Below are positions 34,200 through 42,513 of a DNA stretch of 64,000 bases, in pieces. Positions within the stretch are counted from its first letter, which is position 1. Every line of letters begins with the position of its first letter. Origin of the DNA: Streptomyces blattellae (GTDB taxonomy: Bacteria > Actinomycetota > Actinomycetes > Streptomycetales > Streptomycetaceae); contig NZ_WJBG01000106.1 in NCBI RefSeq assembly GCF_009709555.1, forward strand, positions 62,001 through 126,000, written 5' to 3'. The notes under the pieces were generated by a model. The model made no database searches. It was not told the DNA's origin and saw only the letters and a program-made list of their open reading frames with translations. Both the position numbers and the translations under genes were made by a program.

Positions 34200-35252
34200 A
34201 TGACCGACACGACCGTACGGATCGACGGGAACGCGCTGCGGCTGCCCGGCGGCGTGGCGGTGCGGTTCATCCGCACCCTGCGCCTGCCCGAGACGGGCAC
34301 GCACGCGTTGCCGCCGGGGCTCGGCGAGTTCCCGGTGCGGCGGGTGGCGGACTATCCGGACACCGTGCCCGGGCAGTGGCGCTCGCGCGGCGGCGTGCTG
34401 CTGCCGGTGTATCTGCGTGAGGCGATGTGGCTGAGCTTCGCGGGCACCGCCGAACCGGCCGCCCTGCAGGTCGGCGTCGGCAAGGTGTGCGCCGTCTCGG
34501 GCCGGCCGTGGAGCGACCGGCTCTCCCGGAAACCCCAGAACTACGTGGTACTCCCCCGCCAGCCCTGGCTGGACGGCATCAACTCCGGGAAGGGCACGGT
34601 CCGCCAGTTCGTGGCGGTGCCGCTGGGGATGGGGGCGACCGTCGAGGGCCAGGTCACCGGCGAGGAGGTCTGGGGCGGCGTACAGCTGCAGTCGTTCGCG
34701 CTGAACGCGGGGGCGCTGGCCGGGTGGCGCGAGGAGCAGCGGCTCAGGGCCGAGCGCCGGGTGCGGTCCCTGAAGGCGGCCGGGGGCTTCGGTGCCGCCG
34801 CGGGGCCGCTGTCGGCACCCGCAGCACCCGCGGCACACGGCGGCGCTCGGGGCGGCCGGGCGCGGCCCGCCGCGGCGATGGGGCTCGGCGTCGGCGGGGC
34901 CATGCGCCAGGAGGTCTACCAGGACGACCGGCCCTCGACGGACTGGTCCGAGGAGCCCGCCGGGCGGGTCTACGTCCATCTGGTGACGCCGCCGGAGTGG
35001 CGTCGTATCACCGGCGAGGCCCCGCCGCCGTCGCCCGTGGACCGGGCGGCCTACACGAGCGCGGGGCTGCCGTGGTTCGACTACTTCGACCAGGACGCGG
35101 AGGACCTCGCTCCCGCCGGCACCCTGGAAGGGGTGAAGCCGGTCGGCGAGTGGATCGGTGACGACCACGAACCCTGGCAGGAGCCGTCGCCGGGCCAGGT
35201 GAAGCCCCTCAAGGACGTGCCGGGCGAGCCGGTTGAGGACGGCGACTGGTAG
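34200..35252 (+). CDS. Conserved hypothetical protein of unknown function
   Basis: 350 residues from ATG 34200, after AAGGGGG. It begins TDTTVRIDGNALRLPGGVAV and has no signal peptide or membrane helix. A structured N-terminal half (VLLPVYLREAMWLSFAG, then KPQNYVVLPRQPWLDGINSG and FVAVPLGMGATVEGQVTG) is followed by an Ala/Gly-rich linker (about 195-235) and an acidic C-terminus (WFDYFDQDAEDL). I recall similar proteins in Streptomyces and relatives but no assigned role. It follows the FUSC gene by 44 bases and may share its transcript. Confidence 0.75.
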   Translation: MTDTTVRIDGNALRLPGGVAVRFIRTLRLPETGTHALPPGLGEFPVRRVADYPDTVPGQWRSRGGVLLPVYLREAMWLSFAGTAEPAALQVGVGKVCAVSGRPWSDRLSRKPQNYVVLPRQPWLDGINSGKGTVRQFVAVPLGMGATVEGQVTGEEVWGGVQLQSFALNAGALAGWREEQRLRAERRVRSLKAAGGFGAAAGPLSAPAAPAAHGGARGGRARPAAAMGLGVGGAMRQEVYQDDRPSTDWSEEPAGRVYVHLVTPPEWRRITGEAPPPSPVDRAAYTSAGLPWFDYFDQDAEDLAPAGTLEGVKPVGEWIGDDHEPWQEPSPGQVKPLKDVPGEPVEDGDW

Positions 35253-35350
35253 GCGTTGCGGCCTGTGCAACGGGTGGTGCTGTTCTTGCGTACGAAGGGT
35301 GATCCACGCCAGGGTGGCTGTCGGGACGACCGACGACCTGAGGTGTGGAC

Positions 35351-36541
35351 ATGAGCAGTGGTGACTTGAGCAGGCGCCGGTTCGTCGGCGCCCTCGCGGG
35401 AACGGGCGCCGCGGTGACGCTCCCGGCATGTGGCGACGCCCCGTCGCCCGCCGAGGACACGACACGACCGGAGACGACCGCGGGCACAGCTCGCGAGGCG
35501 GCCAGGCATTCCGGGCCCCGCCCCCTGTACCTCGGCACCTACACGTCGGTCGAGGGCGGCGGCAAGGGCATCGGCGTGGCGAACTACGACGCCGCCACCG
35601 GCCGGATCACCGGCAAGGCAACCATCGAGAACATCGGCGACCCGTCGTATCTGGCGCTCCATCCGAACGGCCGCACGCTGTACGCCGTCAACGAGCGCGA
35701 GGACGGTGCCGTGACCGCCGTCCGGCTGTCCGACCGCGAGATCCTGGGCAGCCGGAGCACCGGTGGCGGGGCCCCTTGCCATCTCTCGGTGCATCCGAGC
35801 GGGCGCTGGCTGCTGAGCGCCAACTACGGCTCCGGCAGCGTGGCCGTGCACCCCATCGACGCCTCCGGCGCACTCGGCGAGCGCACCGACCTGGTCACGC
35901 ACGACAGTCCGGCACCGGGCCCGGGTCAAGAGGGCCCGCACGCCCACCAGTTCATCACCAGTCCCGACGGCGGCCATGTGCTCGCCGTCGACCTCGGCGC
36001 GGACACCGTCTACACCTATCGACTCGACACCCGCGCGGGCACGCTCACCGAGGTGTCCCAGGCCCACACACGCCCCGGCGCGGGCCCCCGGCACCTGACC
36101 TTCCACCCGGGCGGCCGGTACGCCTACCTGGCCAACGAACTGGACAACACGGTCTCGGTGTGCGGATACGACCGCGCCACCGGTCGCCTGACCGTCTCAG
36201 AGCCGCAGTCCACGGGCACCGGCGAGGGCACCAGCTACCCGGCGCAGATCGTGGTGACGCCGGACGGCCGATACGCCTGTCTCGCCAACCGGGGCCACAA
36301 CAGCCTCGCCCGCTACGCGGTGGAGGCCGACGGCGCCCGGCTCAGGCTGCTGGACACCGTGCCGGTGTCCGGTGACTTCCCCCGGCAGCTCGCCCTCGCG
36401 CCGGACGGGACACTGCTGTTCGCGGCGAACCAGAGGTCGAGCACGGTGAGCGTGTTCCACGTGGACGCCGACAGCGGTGAACTGCGGCTCGCGGGAGACC
36501 CGTTCGCCTCACCGGTCGCCGTCTGTGCGCTGCCGGTGTAG
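35351..36541 (+). CDS. Secreted lactonase-family seven-bladed beta-propeller protein
   Basis: 396 residues from ATG 35351 (GAGGT upstream). The N-terminus SRRRFVGALAGTGAAVTLPAC combines a twin-arginine signal with a lipobox (LPAC), so it is probably a Tat-exported lipoprotein. The rest is the 6-phosphogluconolactonase (Pgl/YbhE) propeller: YLGTYTSVEGGGKGIGVA, LALHPNGRTLYAVNE, CHLSVHPSGRWLLSANYGSG, GPRHLTFHPGGRYAYLANEL and LALAPDGTLLFAANQ, one blade each. A surface location makes pentose-phosphate function unlikely; an extracellular lactonase or binding role is more probable. Confidence 0.88.
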   Translation: MSSGDLSRRRFVGALAGTGAAVTLPACGDAPSPAEDTTRPETTAGTAREAARHSGPRPLYLGTYTSVEGGGKGIGVANYDAATGRITGKATIENIGDPSYLALHPNGRTLYAVNEREDGAVTAVRLSDREILGSRSTGGGAPCHLSVHPSGRWLLSANYGSGSVAVHPIDASGALGERTDLVTHDSPAPGPGQEGPHAHQFITSPDGGHVLAVDLGADTVYTYRLDTRAGTLTEVSQAHTRPGAGPRHLTFHPGGRYAYLANELDNTVSVCGYDRATGRLTVSEPQSTGTGEGTSYPAQIVVTPDGRYACLANRGHNSLARYAVEADGARLRLLDTVPVSGDFPRQLALAPDGTLLFAANQRSSTVSVFHVDADSGELRLAGDPFASPVAVCALPV

Positions 36542-37234
36542 GGCGCGGGGGCAGGAGGCGGCGCTGGCCTGCGAGAGCAGGATGTGCATACGCTCGGTGA
36601 GCTGCGCGACGTCGTCGGCGGGCCGGTGGAAGGCCAGTCGTACGTCGCCGTGGGCGCGGGTGCGTTCGATGCGCAGCGTCAGTCCGTGCCGGTCGACGGC
36701 GAGGGGCTGGACCTTCACCGCGCCGTGCAGGCTCTCGGGCTCGACGAGCCGGGTGAGCCGCTCGACCGCGTCTGCGTGGCAGTCGGCGAGGTGCGTCAGC
36801 AGCCGGGACTCCGCCGTGGCCAGCGGGTCCGGTTTCGCGGCGGCGAACTCGTCGAGGTCGACGACCGCGGCGCCGGTGGGCTGCCGCAGCACCACGCGCG
36901 TGGCGTGGAAGGCGAGAAGGTCGTCCTCGGGGGCGAACCAGCCGGCGAGCCAGAGCCGGGCGCGGATCCGGTTGCGTACGGGGACGGGCGCGACGTCGGC
37001 GAACTCCAGGACGGCGGACGGCTCGCCGCGGGGCGCGCAGACCGCCGCCGCGAACAGCGCGCTGTCCTCGGGCACGCTCAGCAGCACCCGGCCGTCGTCG
37101 TCCACGGAGTGCGCGCCGACGAACTCCTCCCGGCCGCCGTCGGCGGTCACCGTGCAGGACCACGCGGTGAGGAGCAGCGAACGGGCCCGCTCCGCCGCGG
37201 CAGGCGCGGCCGTCCAGGGTTGGCTGTCACCCAT
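36509..37234 (-). CDS. DUF2470 protein, probably iron-regulated
   Basis: 241 residues from ATG 37234, seven bases after AAGGAGG. The N-terminal half has a split-barrel-like pattern (RVLLSVPEDSALFAAAV, VRNRIRARLWLAGWF). The C-terminal DUF2470 region starts TAESRLLTHLADCHADAVERL and ends DVRLAFHRPADDVAQLTERM. DUF2470 domains accompany haem-oxygenase-like and flavin-reductase-like proteins used in haem or iron handling. A strong IdeR/DmdR-type box lies over the ribosome site, supporting iron control. It overlaps the lactonase 3' end by 33 bases (convergent). Confidence 0.88.
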   Translation of the reverse strand: MGDSQPWTAAPAAAERARSLLLTAWSCTVTADGGREEFVGAHSVDDDGRVLLSVPEDSALFAAAVCAPRGEPSAVLEFADVAPVPVRNRIRARLWLAGWFAPEDDLLAFHATRVVLRQPTGAAVVDLDEFAAAKPDPLATAESRLLTHLADCHADAVERLTRLVEPESLHGAVKVQPLAVDRHGLTLRIERTRAHGDVRLAFHRPADDVAQLTERMHILLSQASAASCPRALHRQRTDGDR

Positions 37235-37245
37235 CCCAAAACCTC

Positions 37246-37275
37246 CTTAGGTAAGCCTTGCCTAACTTACCTAAG
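37246..37275. promoter_or_regulatory. IdeR/DmdR-type iron box overlapping the DUF2470 ribosome site
   Basis: CTTAGGTAAG (37246-37255) and CTTACCTAAG (37266-37275) are perfect reverse complements. Inside is TTAGGTAAGCCTTGCCTAA (37247-37265), close to the 19-base consensus TTAGGTTAGGCTNACCTAA of iron-dependent DtxR-family repressors. The left arm shares bases with the AAGGAGG ribosome site of the DUF2470 gene. The repeat length would allow two dimers. Confidence 0.85.
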
Positions 37276-37328
37276 ATTGCGGCGCGCGCCAACCAGGCCG
37301 GGCGAACCTGTGCGGCAGTTGTCAGAAT

Positions 37329-37937
37329 TCACGGCGCGAGAACGCCCAGCAGGGCCCGTGCGCAGAGGTCCCGGACCTGCTCCCGCGAAAGGTCGGGGCC
37401 CCGCAGCCACTCCAGACAGACGGCCGTCGTGAACGCCAGCCATCCGCGGACGGCCAGCCGGACATCGGGGCGCTCCCGCGCGACCGGGCCGAACTCGGGG
37501 TCCTCGGCGAGCACGCCCAGGATCTGCTGCTCGTGGGCCCCCAGGGCACGCTGGTAGATACGGCGCACGGCCTGGTCCCCCGCCGCGTCGGCCCGGTGGA
37601 AGGCACGGAAGCCGTGCGCATGGGCCTCGACGTAGGCCAGGTACGTGTCGAGACCGGCGGCCAGTTGCTCGCGCACCGGAACCCCCGGCACCGCCGCGGT
37701 CATCCGCAGCATCCGCTCGCTCTCCCGCGCCACGACCGCCGCGAAGAAGTCACGCTTCGTCGGGAAGTAGTGGTAGAGCAGCCCACGCGAGACTCCGGCG
37801 ATCTCGGCGACCTGCTCGATCCACACGTCGTCGTACGGACTCTCCGAGAACAACCGCGCCCCGACGGTGAGGAGTTGCTCGCGGCGCTCCTCGGTACTGA
37901 GCCGGCGGCGTGTCGGCCCGCCCTGTTTCGCGGTCAT
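37329..37937 (-). CDS. TetR-family repressor beside a CYP102 stub
   Basis: 202 residues. The helix-turn-helix is IEQVAEIAGVSRGLLYHYFPTKRDFF, with AGVSRGLLYHYFPTK as core. The C-terminal part continues FHRADAAGDQAVRRIYQRAL and DVRLAVRGWLAFTTAVCLEWL (cited in part), a TetR_C family seen in regulators of fatty-acid-hydroxylating P450s. It is divergent from the truncated CYP102 gene, with a 12-base inverted repeat in between, so it probably controlled that gene. It appears intact although its target is not. Confidence 0.88.
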   Translation of the reverse strand: MTAKQGGPTRRRLSTEERREQLLTVGARLFSESPYDDVWIEQVAEIAGVSRGLLYHYFPTKRDFFAAVVARESERMLRMTAAVPGVPVREQLAAGLDTYLAYVEAHAHGFRAFHRADAAGDQAVRRIYQRALGAHEQQILGVLAEDPEFGPVARERPDVRLAVRGWLAFTTAVCLEWLRGPDLSREQVRDLCARALLGVLAP

Positions 37938-37958
37938 GTCCGAACTTTACTTGACGCC

Positions 37959-37999
37959 GGTTCAACAGCGGGACCAGACTGGATCGGCGCTGTTGAACC
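37959..37999. promoter_or_regulatory. Inverted-repeat operator between TetR and CYP102
   Basis: GGTTCAACAGCG (37959-37970) and CGCTGTTGAACC (37988-37999) are perfect inverted 12-mers separated by 17 bases, in the 110-base divergent promoter region. They are the natural binding site for the adjacent TetR protein. Confidence 0.7.
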
Positions 38000-38047
38000 C
38001 GCGTACAACACGCTCAACTCACCCGCTGGATCAAGGGAGATCGCGTC

Positions 38048-38386
38048 ATGGCGGAGACGACGACCGGGGCGGCGGCACCGAAGGGCTTCCGCGGCGCCGA
38101 GCAGGGCTGGCCGGAGCTGCACCGCATTCCGCACCCGCCGCGCCGGCTCCCGCTGCTCGGCGATGTGCTCGGCGCCAGCAGGACCAGGCCCTTGCAGCAC
38201 TCCCTGCGCCACGCCCGGCGGTTGGGGCCGATCTTCCGGCGCAAGGCGTTCGCCAACGAGATCGTGTTCGTGTGGGGCGCGGACCTCACGGCCGACCTGT
38301 CCGACGAGTCCCGCTTCGCCAAGCACGTGGGCCTCGGGATCGCCAACCTGCGGCCGATCGTCGGGGACGCGCTGTTCACGGCGTAT
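38048..38386 (+). pseudogene. CYP102-type P450/reductase, first 113 codons only
   Basis: ATG 38048 follows GGGAGA. The sequence IPHPPRRLPLLGDVLGASRT, RRLGPIFRRKAFANEIVFVWG, then GLGIANLRPIVGDALFTAY is the N-terminus of self-sufficient CYP102 (P450 fused to its reductase), normally over 1000 residues. After FTAY homology stops at a G/C-rich hairpin repeat (38389-38415), and the open frame then runs antisense into the 3' end of the LacI gene. No haem-binding or reductase part remains. Confidence 0.8.
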
Positions 38387-38415
38387 TTCAGCCCCGCGCC
38401 CCTTCGGGGCGTTGC
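38387..38415. repeat. G/C-rich hairpin repeat at the CYP102 breakpoint
   Basis: CAGCCCCGCGCCCCTTCGGG and GCG form a CGCCCC-TT-type hairpin closely matching the tail of the repeat at 16429-16453. It begins exactly where CYP102 similarity ends and lies 20 bases beyond the LacI stop, where it may also serve as terminator for the minus-strand operon. Confidence 0.6.
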
Positions 38416-38435
38416 GGCACCGCAGTCGACTTCGG

Positions 38436-39461
38436 TCAGCGGGCCGCCAGGCTGGAGCGGCGTACCACCAGTTCCGGCTGGAGGACGACCCGGCGGTGCT
38501 CGTGCCTTCTGGGGCCGCTGTTCTCCTCGGTCTCCTCCAGGAGCAGTTCGGCGGCCAGGGCGCCCATCGTGACGGCGGGCTGGCGGACCGAGGTGAGTGG
38601 GACGGCGGCGGCTGCGGCGAACTCGATGTCGTCGTAGCCGACGATCGCGAGGTCGTCGGGGACGCCGACGCCGGCCGCGTACATGGCCTGCAGAACGCCG
38701 AGGGCGAGCAGGTCGTTGGCGCAGAACACGGCGGTGGGGCGGTCGGCGAGGCCGAGAAGGCGGGCGCCGGCGTCCCGGCCGGCGGCGACATCGAGCCGCT
38801 CGGTGGGCAGTTCGCGCAGCGCGTCGGGGCCGAGGCCCGCCTCGGTGAGCGCGTTGAGCGCGCCGGTGCGGCGGTCGCGGACCTGGTTGAGGCCGGACGG
38901 CCCGCTGACGTACGCGATGGAGCGGTGCCCGGCGTCCACGAGATGCCGTACGGCCAGCGCGCCGCCCGCCACGTCGTCCACCGAGACCGAGCACTCGGTG
39001 GTGCCCTCGGCGACACGGTCGACCAGTACGAAGGGGATGCCGTGGCGGCGGAACGCGTCGATGTTGTGGCCGCTGGCGTCGGTGGGTGTCAGCAGGACGC
39101 CGCGCACCCGCTGTTCGGCGAAGAGCGCCAGATAGTCGGCCTCCTCGCCCGCGCTCTGGGCGCTGTTGCAGACCATCACGCCGAGCCCGGCCTGGCGGGC
39201 GGCCCGTTCGGCGCCGCGCGCGACGTCGACGAAGAACGGGTTGCCCATGTCGAGGACGAGCAGCCCCATGATCCGGCTGCGGCCCGCGCGCAACTGGCGC
39301 GCGGACTCGCTGCGGACATAGCCGAGCCGGTCTATCGCGGACAGCACCCGCGCCCGGGTCTCGGTGGCGACGGTGTCCGGACGGTTGATGACGTTCGACA
39401 CCGTGCCGACGGAGACTCCGGCGACGCGGGCGACGTCCTTGATACCCACCGACTGGGCCAT
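38436..39461 (-). CDS. LacI-family regulator of the rhamnose cluster
   Basis: 341 residues. The N-terminal helix-turn-helix is IKDVARVAGVSVGTVSNVINR. The periplasmic-binding-like domain has MGLLVLDMGNPFFVDVARGAE near its start (cited in part as LVLDMGNPFFVDV), CANDLLALGVLQAM and IVGYDDIEFAAAAAVPLTSV. It ends the minus-strand operon. Palindromes of LacI type (TGAANNGTTTCA) at both divergent promoters of the cluster are its likely operators. Rhamnose or a rhamnose metabolite is the expected inducer, by context. Confidence 0.9.
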   Translation of the reverse strand: MAQSVGIKDVARVAGVSVGTVSNVINRPDTVATETRARVLSAIDRLGYVRSESARQLRAGRSRIMGLLVLDMGNPFFVDVARGAERAARQAGLGVMVCNSAQSAGEEADYLALFAEQRVRGVLLTPTDASGHNIDAFRRHGIPFVLVDRVAEGTTECSVSVDDVAGGALAVRHLVDAGHRSIAYVSGPSGLNQVRDRRTGALNALTEAGLGPDALRELPTERLDVAAGRDAGARLLGLADRPTAVFCANDLLALGVLQAMYAAGVGVPDDLAIVGYDDIEFAAAAAVPLTSVRQPAVTMGALAAELLLEETEENSGPRRHEHRRVVLQPELVVRRSSLAAR

Positions 39462-39493
39462 CGGGCAGGGACCTCCAGAGAGACAGAAGAGAC

Positions 39494-39537
39494 GCGGGCG
39501 GCGGGAAGGCCCTTCACGGTACCGTCAAGCCGCCCGC
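39494..39537 (-). terminator. Hairpin between the BNR-protein and LacI genes
   Basis: GCGGGCGGC (39494-39502) pairs with GCCGCCCGC (39529-39537) around a 26-base loop that itself contains AAGGCCCTTC. There is no T-run. It may reduce transcription into the regulator gene. Confidence 0.5.
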
Positions 39538-39548
39538 AACAGCTGCGG

Positions 39549-40979
39549 TCAGGCAGGCAGCCGGAAATTGAGGTTACGCAGCGCCGAGGGCGTCGTACCG
39601 CTGGACTTCTCCTGGTACATGACCGACAGGAAGTTGTCCTGCGCGACGCGCGTCTCGTCGATGACGACCTCGCCGAAGGCGTTCAGCCCGGCGGTGACCC
39701 CGTCGTACAGGACCGACCAGTCCGTGTAGCCGGAGGCCTTGGAGGCCCCGGCGATCCGGCAGAACGGGAAGATCGCGTACGCGTTGTCGTACTTGTCCAG
39801 GATCAGCTTGGTGCGCTGGCTGGAGTTCAGCGGGACCGGTATCTCGGTCTTCTGCCAGGTGCCTGAGGAGTTCTTGCGGACGTGGAAGGCACGGCCGTTG
39901 TTGGTCCGGTCGGTGACGTAGTTCGTGGTGCACTGGCCGAAGCGGCCGGGGACATAGCTGATGATCGCGTGCGGCAGGCCGGCGGAGTCGGTGAACTGGC
40001 TCTCCTGGTTCATCAGGGAGTGGTCCGGGTTGAGCGGGTCGACGACGAGCCCGCTGTCGGTCACGGCCACCTTGTCGGAGCCGCCGGTCGTGCCGACGAC
40101 GGTGCCGGCGTTGTTGCGCCAGGTGCGGCCGCGGTCGTCGGAGTAGACGTAGCCGGTGTCGTGGTTGGTGATGCCGCCGCCGTTGCACATCACGGCGCCG
40201 TTCTGCTCGCGCCAGGTGAAGAAGGAGTGCAGGCGCCCGTTGACGTCGTAGTCGATGCCGTGCAGGTACATGTTGCGGGCCGTGGAGGAGCCGTGCTCGC
40301 TGGTGTACGTGCCGGTGGAGCTGGTCCACTCGCCGAGGTTGGTCCAGCTCGTGCCGTTGTACTCGGCGAGCGCGTTGCGGCCGTTGCCGGACACGGCGAC
40401 GCGGTAGCTGAGTTGCAGCCTGCCCTCGGGGGTGGAGACGAACTGCGGGTAGGTGAACTGCGAGGTGAGCGCGAGGCCGTCCAGGGTGGACTGGGGTGCG
40501 CCGAAGCGGCTCGCGGTCCAGCTCAGGCCGGCCGGGTTGTCCATGAGACCGGCGACCGACTTGACGTAGGTGAAGCCGTCGCTGTGCGAGTCCATGTTGA
40601 GGTGAAGGCGGCCGTCCACCTTCGAGATCCCCATCGAGATGACGTTGTGGGAGTCGTTGTAACGCAGGGTGTGGCCGACCTTGACCGTGGACCAGGTGCT
40701 GGCGCCGAGGACGCGGCGGGCCACGACGGCGTTGCGGTCGGCGGTGTACCAGACGGCGTACTGGTAGCCCTTGTAGGTCAGCAGGCCGTTCTTCTGAAAG
40801 GCGTTGTTGTTGACCAGGCCGTCGTACGACACGAAGAAGAGGGCCTGCGTGTCGAGCGTGGTGGTGCTGGTCAGGGTGAGGGACGGGCCGGGGTCGGCGG
40901 CGCGGGCCGTGCCGGACGTGAGGGCCGGGGTCACTACGGCTCCGGCGAGGGCGGCGCCCAGCAGCGTACGTCTCTTCAT
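39549..40979 (-). CDS. Tat-exported BNR-4 propeller enzyme (rhamnosidase / rhamnose-glucuronate lyase type)
   Basis: 476 residues. The N-terminus MKRRTLLGAALAGAVVTPAL is a twin-arginine-like export signal cut near ARAADPG. The body is a seven-bladed BNR-4 propeller (VGHTLRYNDSHNVISMGIS, HLNMDSHSDGFTYVKSV, QFTYPQFVSTPEGRLQLSYR and YLHGIDYDVNGRLHSFFTWR, with histidines and aromatics lining the centre). BNR-4 propellers include GH145 rhamnosidases and PL42 L-rhamnose-alpha-1,4-glucuronate lyases acting on gum arabic and similar polymers. Its place inside a rhamnose uptake operon supports release of rhamnose outside the cell. The exact reaction is not proven. Confidence 0.8.
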   Translation of the reverse strand: MKRRTLLGAALAGAVVTPALTSGTARAADPGPSLTLTSTTTLDTQALFFVSYDGLVNNNAFQKNGLLTYKGYQYAVWYTADRNAVVARRVLGASTWSTVKVGHTLRYNDSHNVISMGISKVDGRLHLNMDSHSDGFTYVKSVAGLMDNPAGLSWTASRFGAPQSTLDGLALTSQFTYPQFVSTPEGRLQLSYRVAVSGNGRNALAEYNGTSWTNLGEWTSSTGTYTSEHGSSTARNMYLHGIDYDVNGRLHSFFTWREQNGAVMCNGGGITNHDTGYVYSDDRGRTWRNNAGTVVGTTGGSDKVAVTDSGLVVDPLNPDHSLMNQESQFTDSAGLPHAIISYVPGRFGQCTTNYVTDRTNNGRAFHVRKNSSGTWQKTEIPVPLNSSQRTKLILDKYDNAYAIFPFCRIAGASKASGYTDWSVLYDGVTAGLNAFGEVVIDETRVAQDNFLSVMYQEKSSGTTPSALRNLNFRLPA

Positions 40980-41035
40980 CTCGGGGGACTCCGTTGTCGG
41001 CGAGGTGCGGGGAGGGTTAAGTGGTTCACGAGGGG

Positions 41036-41356
41036 TCAGGCGAGGTGGAACACTTCCGTAAGGGGTTTCATGGCTTCGTCGGGCCGGGCGCCGTCCAGTG
41101 ACTCGAAGAACGGCGCCATCTCCGCCTGCCAGCGGGCGTTGACGTCGGTGGCTTCCATACCGGCCACGGCGGCGGCGAAGTCCTCGGTCTCCAGGTAGCC
41201 GACGAGCAGGCCGTCGTCACGCAGGAAGAGCGAGTAGTTGTGCCAGCCGGTGGCCGAGAGTGCGTCGAGCATCTCGGGCCACACGGCGGCATGCCGCTCG
41301 CGGTACTCGTCGAGGCGGTCCGCCCTGACCTTCAGCAGGAAGCACACGCGCTGCAT
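41036..41356 (-). CDS. rhaM: L-rhamnose mutarotase
   Basis: 106 residues from ATG 41356, after GGAGGG. It matches the small rhamnose mutarotase family: MQRVCFLLKVRADRLDEYRE, with the conserved H in RHAAVWPEML, then WHNYSLFLRDDGLLVGYLE and final AMKPLTEVFHL. It interconverts alpha and beta anomers of L-rhamnose. It lies 17 bases from the binding-protein gene, between uptake and the secreted enzyme. Confidence 0.93.
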   Translation of the reverse strand: MQRVCFLLKVRADRLDEYRERHAAVWPEMLDALSATGWHNYSLFLRDDGLLVGYLETEDFAAAVAGMEATDVNARWQAEMAPFFESLDGARPDEAMKPLTEVFHLA

Positions 41357-41373
41357 CAACAACCCTCCGGGTG

Positions 41374-42453
41374 TCAGAAGTTGTACTGGTCGATGTTCTC
41401 GGCGTCGAAGACGGTCGGCTTGCCGAGGCTGATCACGCCGTCCTTGCCGATGGTGTACGTCTTGTCGCCGGCCTTGAAGGTCTCGCCTTCCTTGCCGGTG
41501 ATCTGGCCGGAGACCAGGGCGACGGCGGCGCGGGCGGCCAGGTCGCCGAGCTTCGCCGGGTCCCACAGCTCGAACGCGTCGACGGTGCCGTTCTTGACGT
41601 ACTTGCGCATGTCGTTCGGGGTGCCGAGGCCGGTCAGCTTGACCTTGCCCTTGTACTTGGAGCCCGACAGGTACTGAGCGGCGGCCTTGATGCCGACGGT
41701 GGTCGGGGAGATGATCCCCTTCAGGTTCGGGTACTCCTGCAGCAGGCCCTGGGTCTGCTGGAAGGACTTCTGGGCGTCGTCGTCACCGTAGGCGACCTTG
41801 ACGAGCTTGATGTCCTTGTACTTGGGGTCCTCCAGCTCCTTCTTCATGAAGTCGATCCAGATGTTCTGGTTCGTCGCGGTCTGCGCGGCGGACAGGATCG
41901 CGATCTCGCCCTTGTAGTCGATCTGCTCGGCGAGCAGCTGCACCTCGGTGCGGCCGAGGTCCTCGGCGGAGGCCTGCGAGACGAAGGCGTTGCGGCACTC
42001 GGGGTTGGTGTCCGAGTCGTAGGTGACGACCTTGATGTCGTTGTCCATGGCCTGCTTCAGCGAGGTGCACAGGGCGCCCGGGTCCTGCGCGGAGACGGCC
42101 ATCGCGTCGACCTGCTGCTGGGTCAGCGTGTTGACGTAGGAGACCTGGCCGGCGGTGTCGGTGGCGCTGGACGGGCCGACCTCCTTGTAGCTGGAGCCCA
42201 GCTCCTTCAGGGCCGCCTCGCCGCCCTTGTCGGCGGAGGTGAAGTAGGGGTTGTTGACCTGCTTGGGCAGGAAGCCGACGGTCAGGCCCGTCTTCAGTTC
42301 GGCGTTCGGGTCCGCCTTGCCGGTGGTGGCGGCGGAGGCGCCTTCGTCCTTGACGTCCTCCTGGGTGGTGCCGCCGCAGGCGGTGACGGCGAGGGCGAGT
42401 GAGGTCACGGCGGCGAGGGCCGCGCAGGTACGGCGGATGGATGCCTTACGCAT
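41374..42453 (-). CDS. rhaS: Rhamnose ABC transporter substrate-binding lipoprotein
   Basis: 359 residues. A lipoprotein signal ends LALAVTAC. The mature part is a sugar-binding protein of the CUT2 type: LTVGFLPKQVNNPYFTSADK, then VSYVNTLTQQQVDAMAVSAQDP, VTYDSDTNPECRNAFVSQA, cited in part, and GTPNDMRKYVKNGTVDAFELWD. The rhizobial rhamnose-binding protein RhaS belongs to this group. The adjacent mutarotase and isomerase support rhamnose as ligand. The ribosome site is AAGGAA. Confidence 0.9.
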   Translation of the reverse strand: MRKASIRRTCAALAAVTSLALAVTACGGTTQEDVKDEGASAATTGKADPNAELKTGLTVGFLPKQVNNPYFTSADKGGEAALKELGSSYKEVGPSSATDTAGQVSYVNTLTQQQVDAMAVSAQDPGALCTSLKQAMDNDIKVVTYDSDTNPECRNAFVSQASAEDLGRTEVQLLAEQIDYKGEIAILSAAQTATNQNIWIDFMKKELEDPKYKDIKLVKVAYGDDDAQKSFQQTQGLLQEYPNLKGIISPTTVGIKAAAQYLSGSKYKGKVKLTGLGTPNDMRKYVKNGTVDAFELWDPAKLGDLAARAAVALVSGQITGKEGETFKAGDKTYTIGKDGVISLGKPTVFDAENIDQYNF

Positions 42454-42513
42454 GTCTGATTCCTTACGAGGGTGAAGGGGCTGTTACGAGGTCGTCCGTA
42501 AGCGCCGTCTTGC

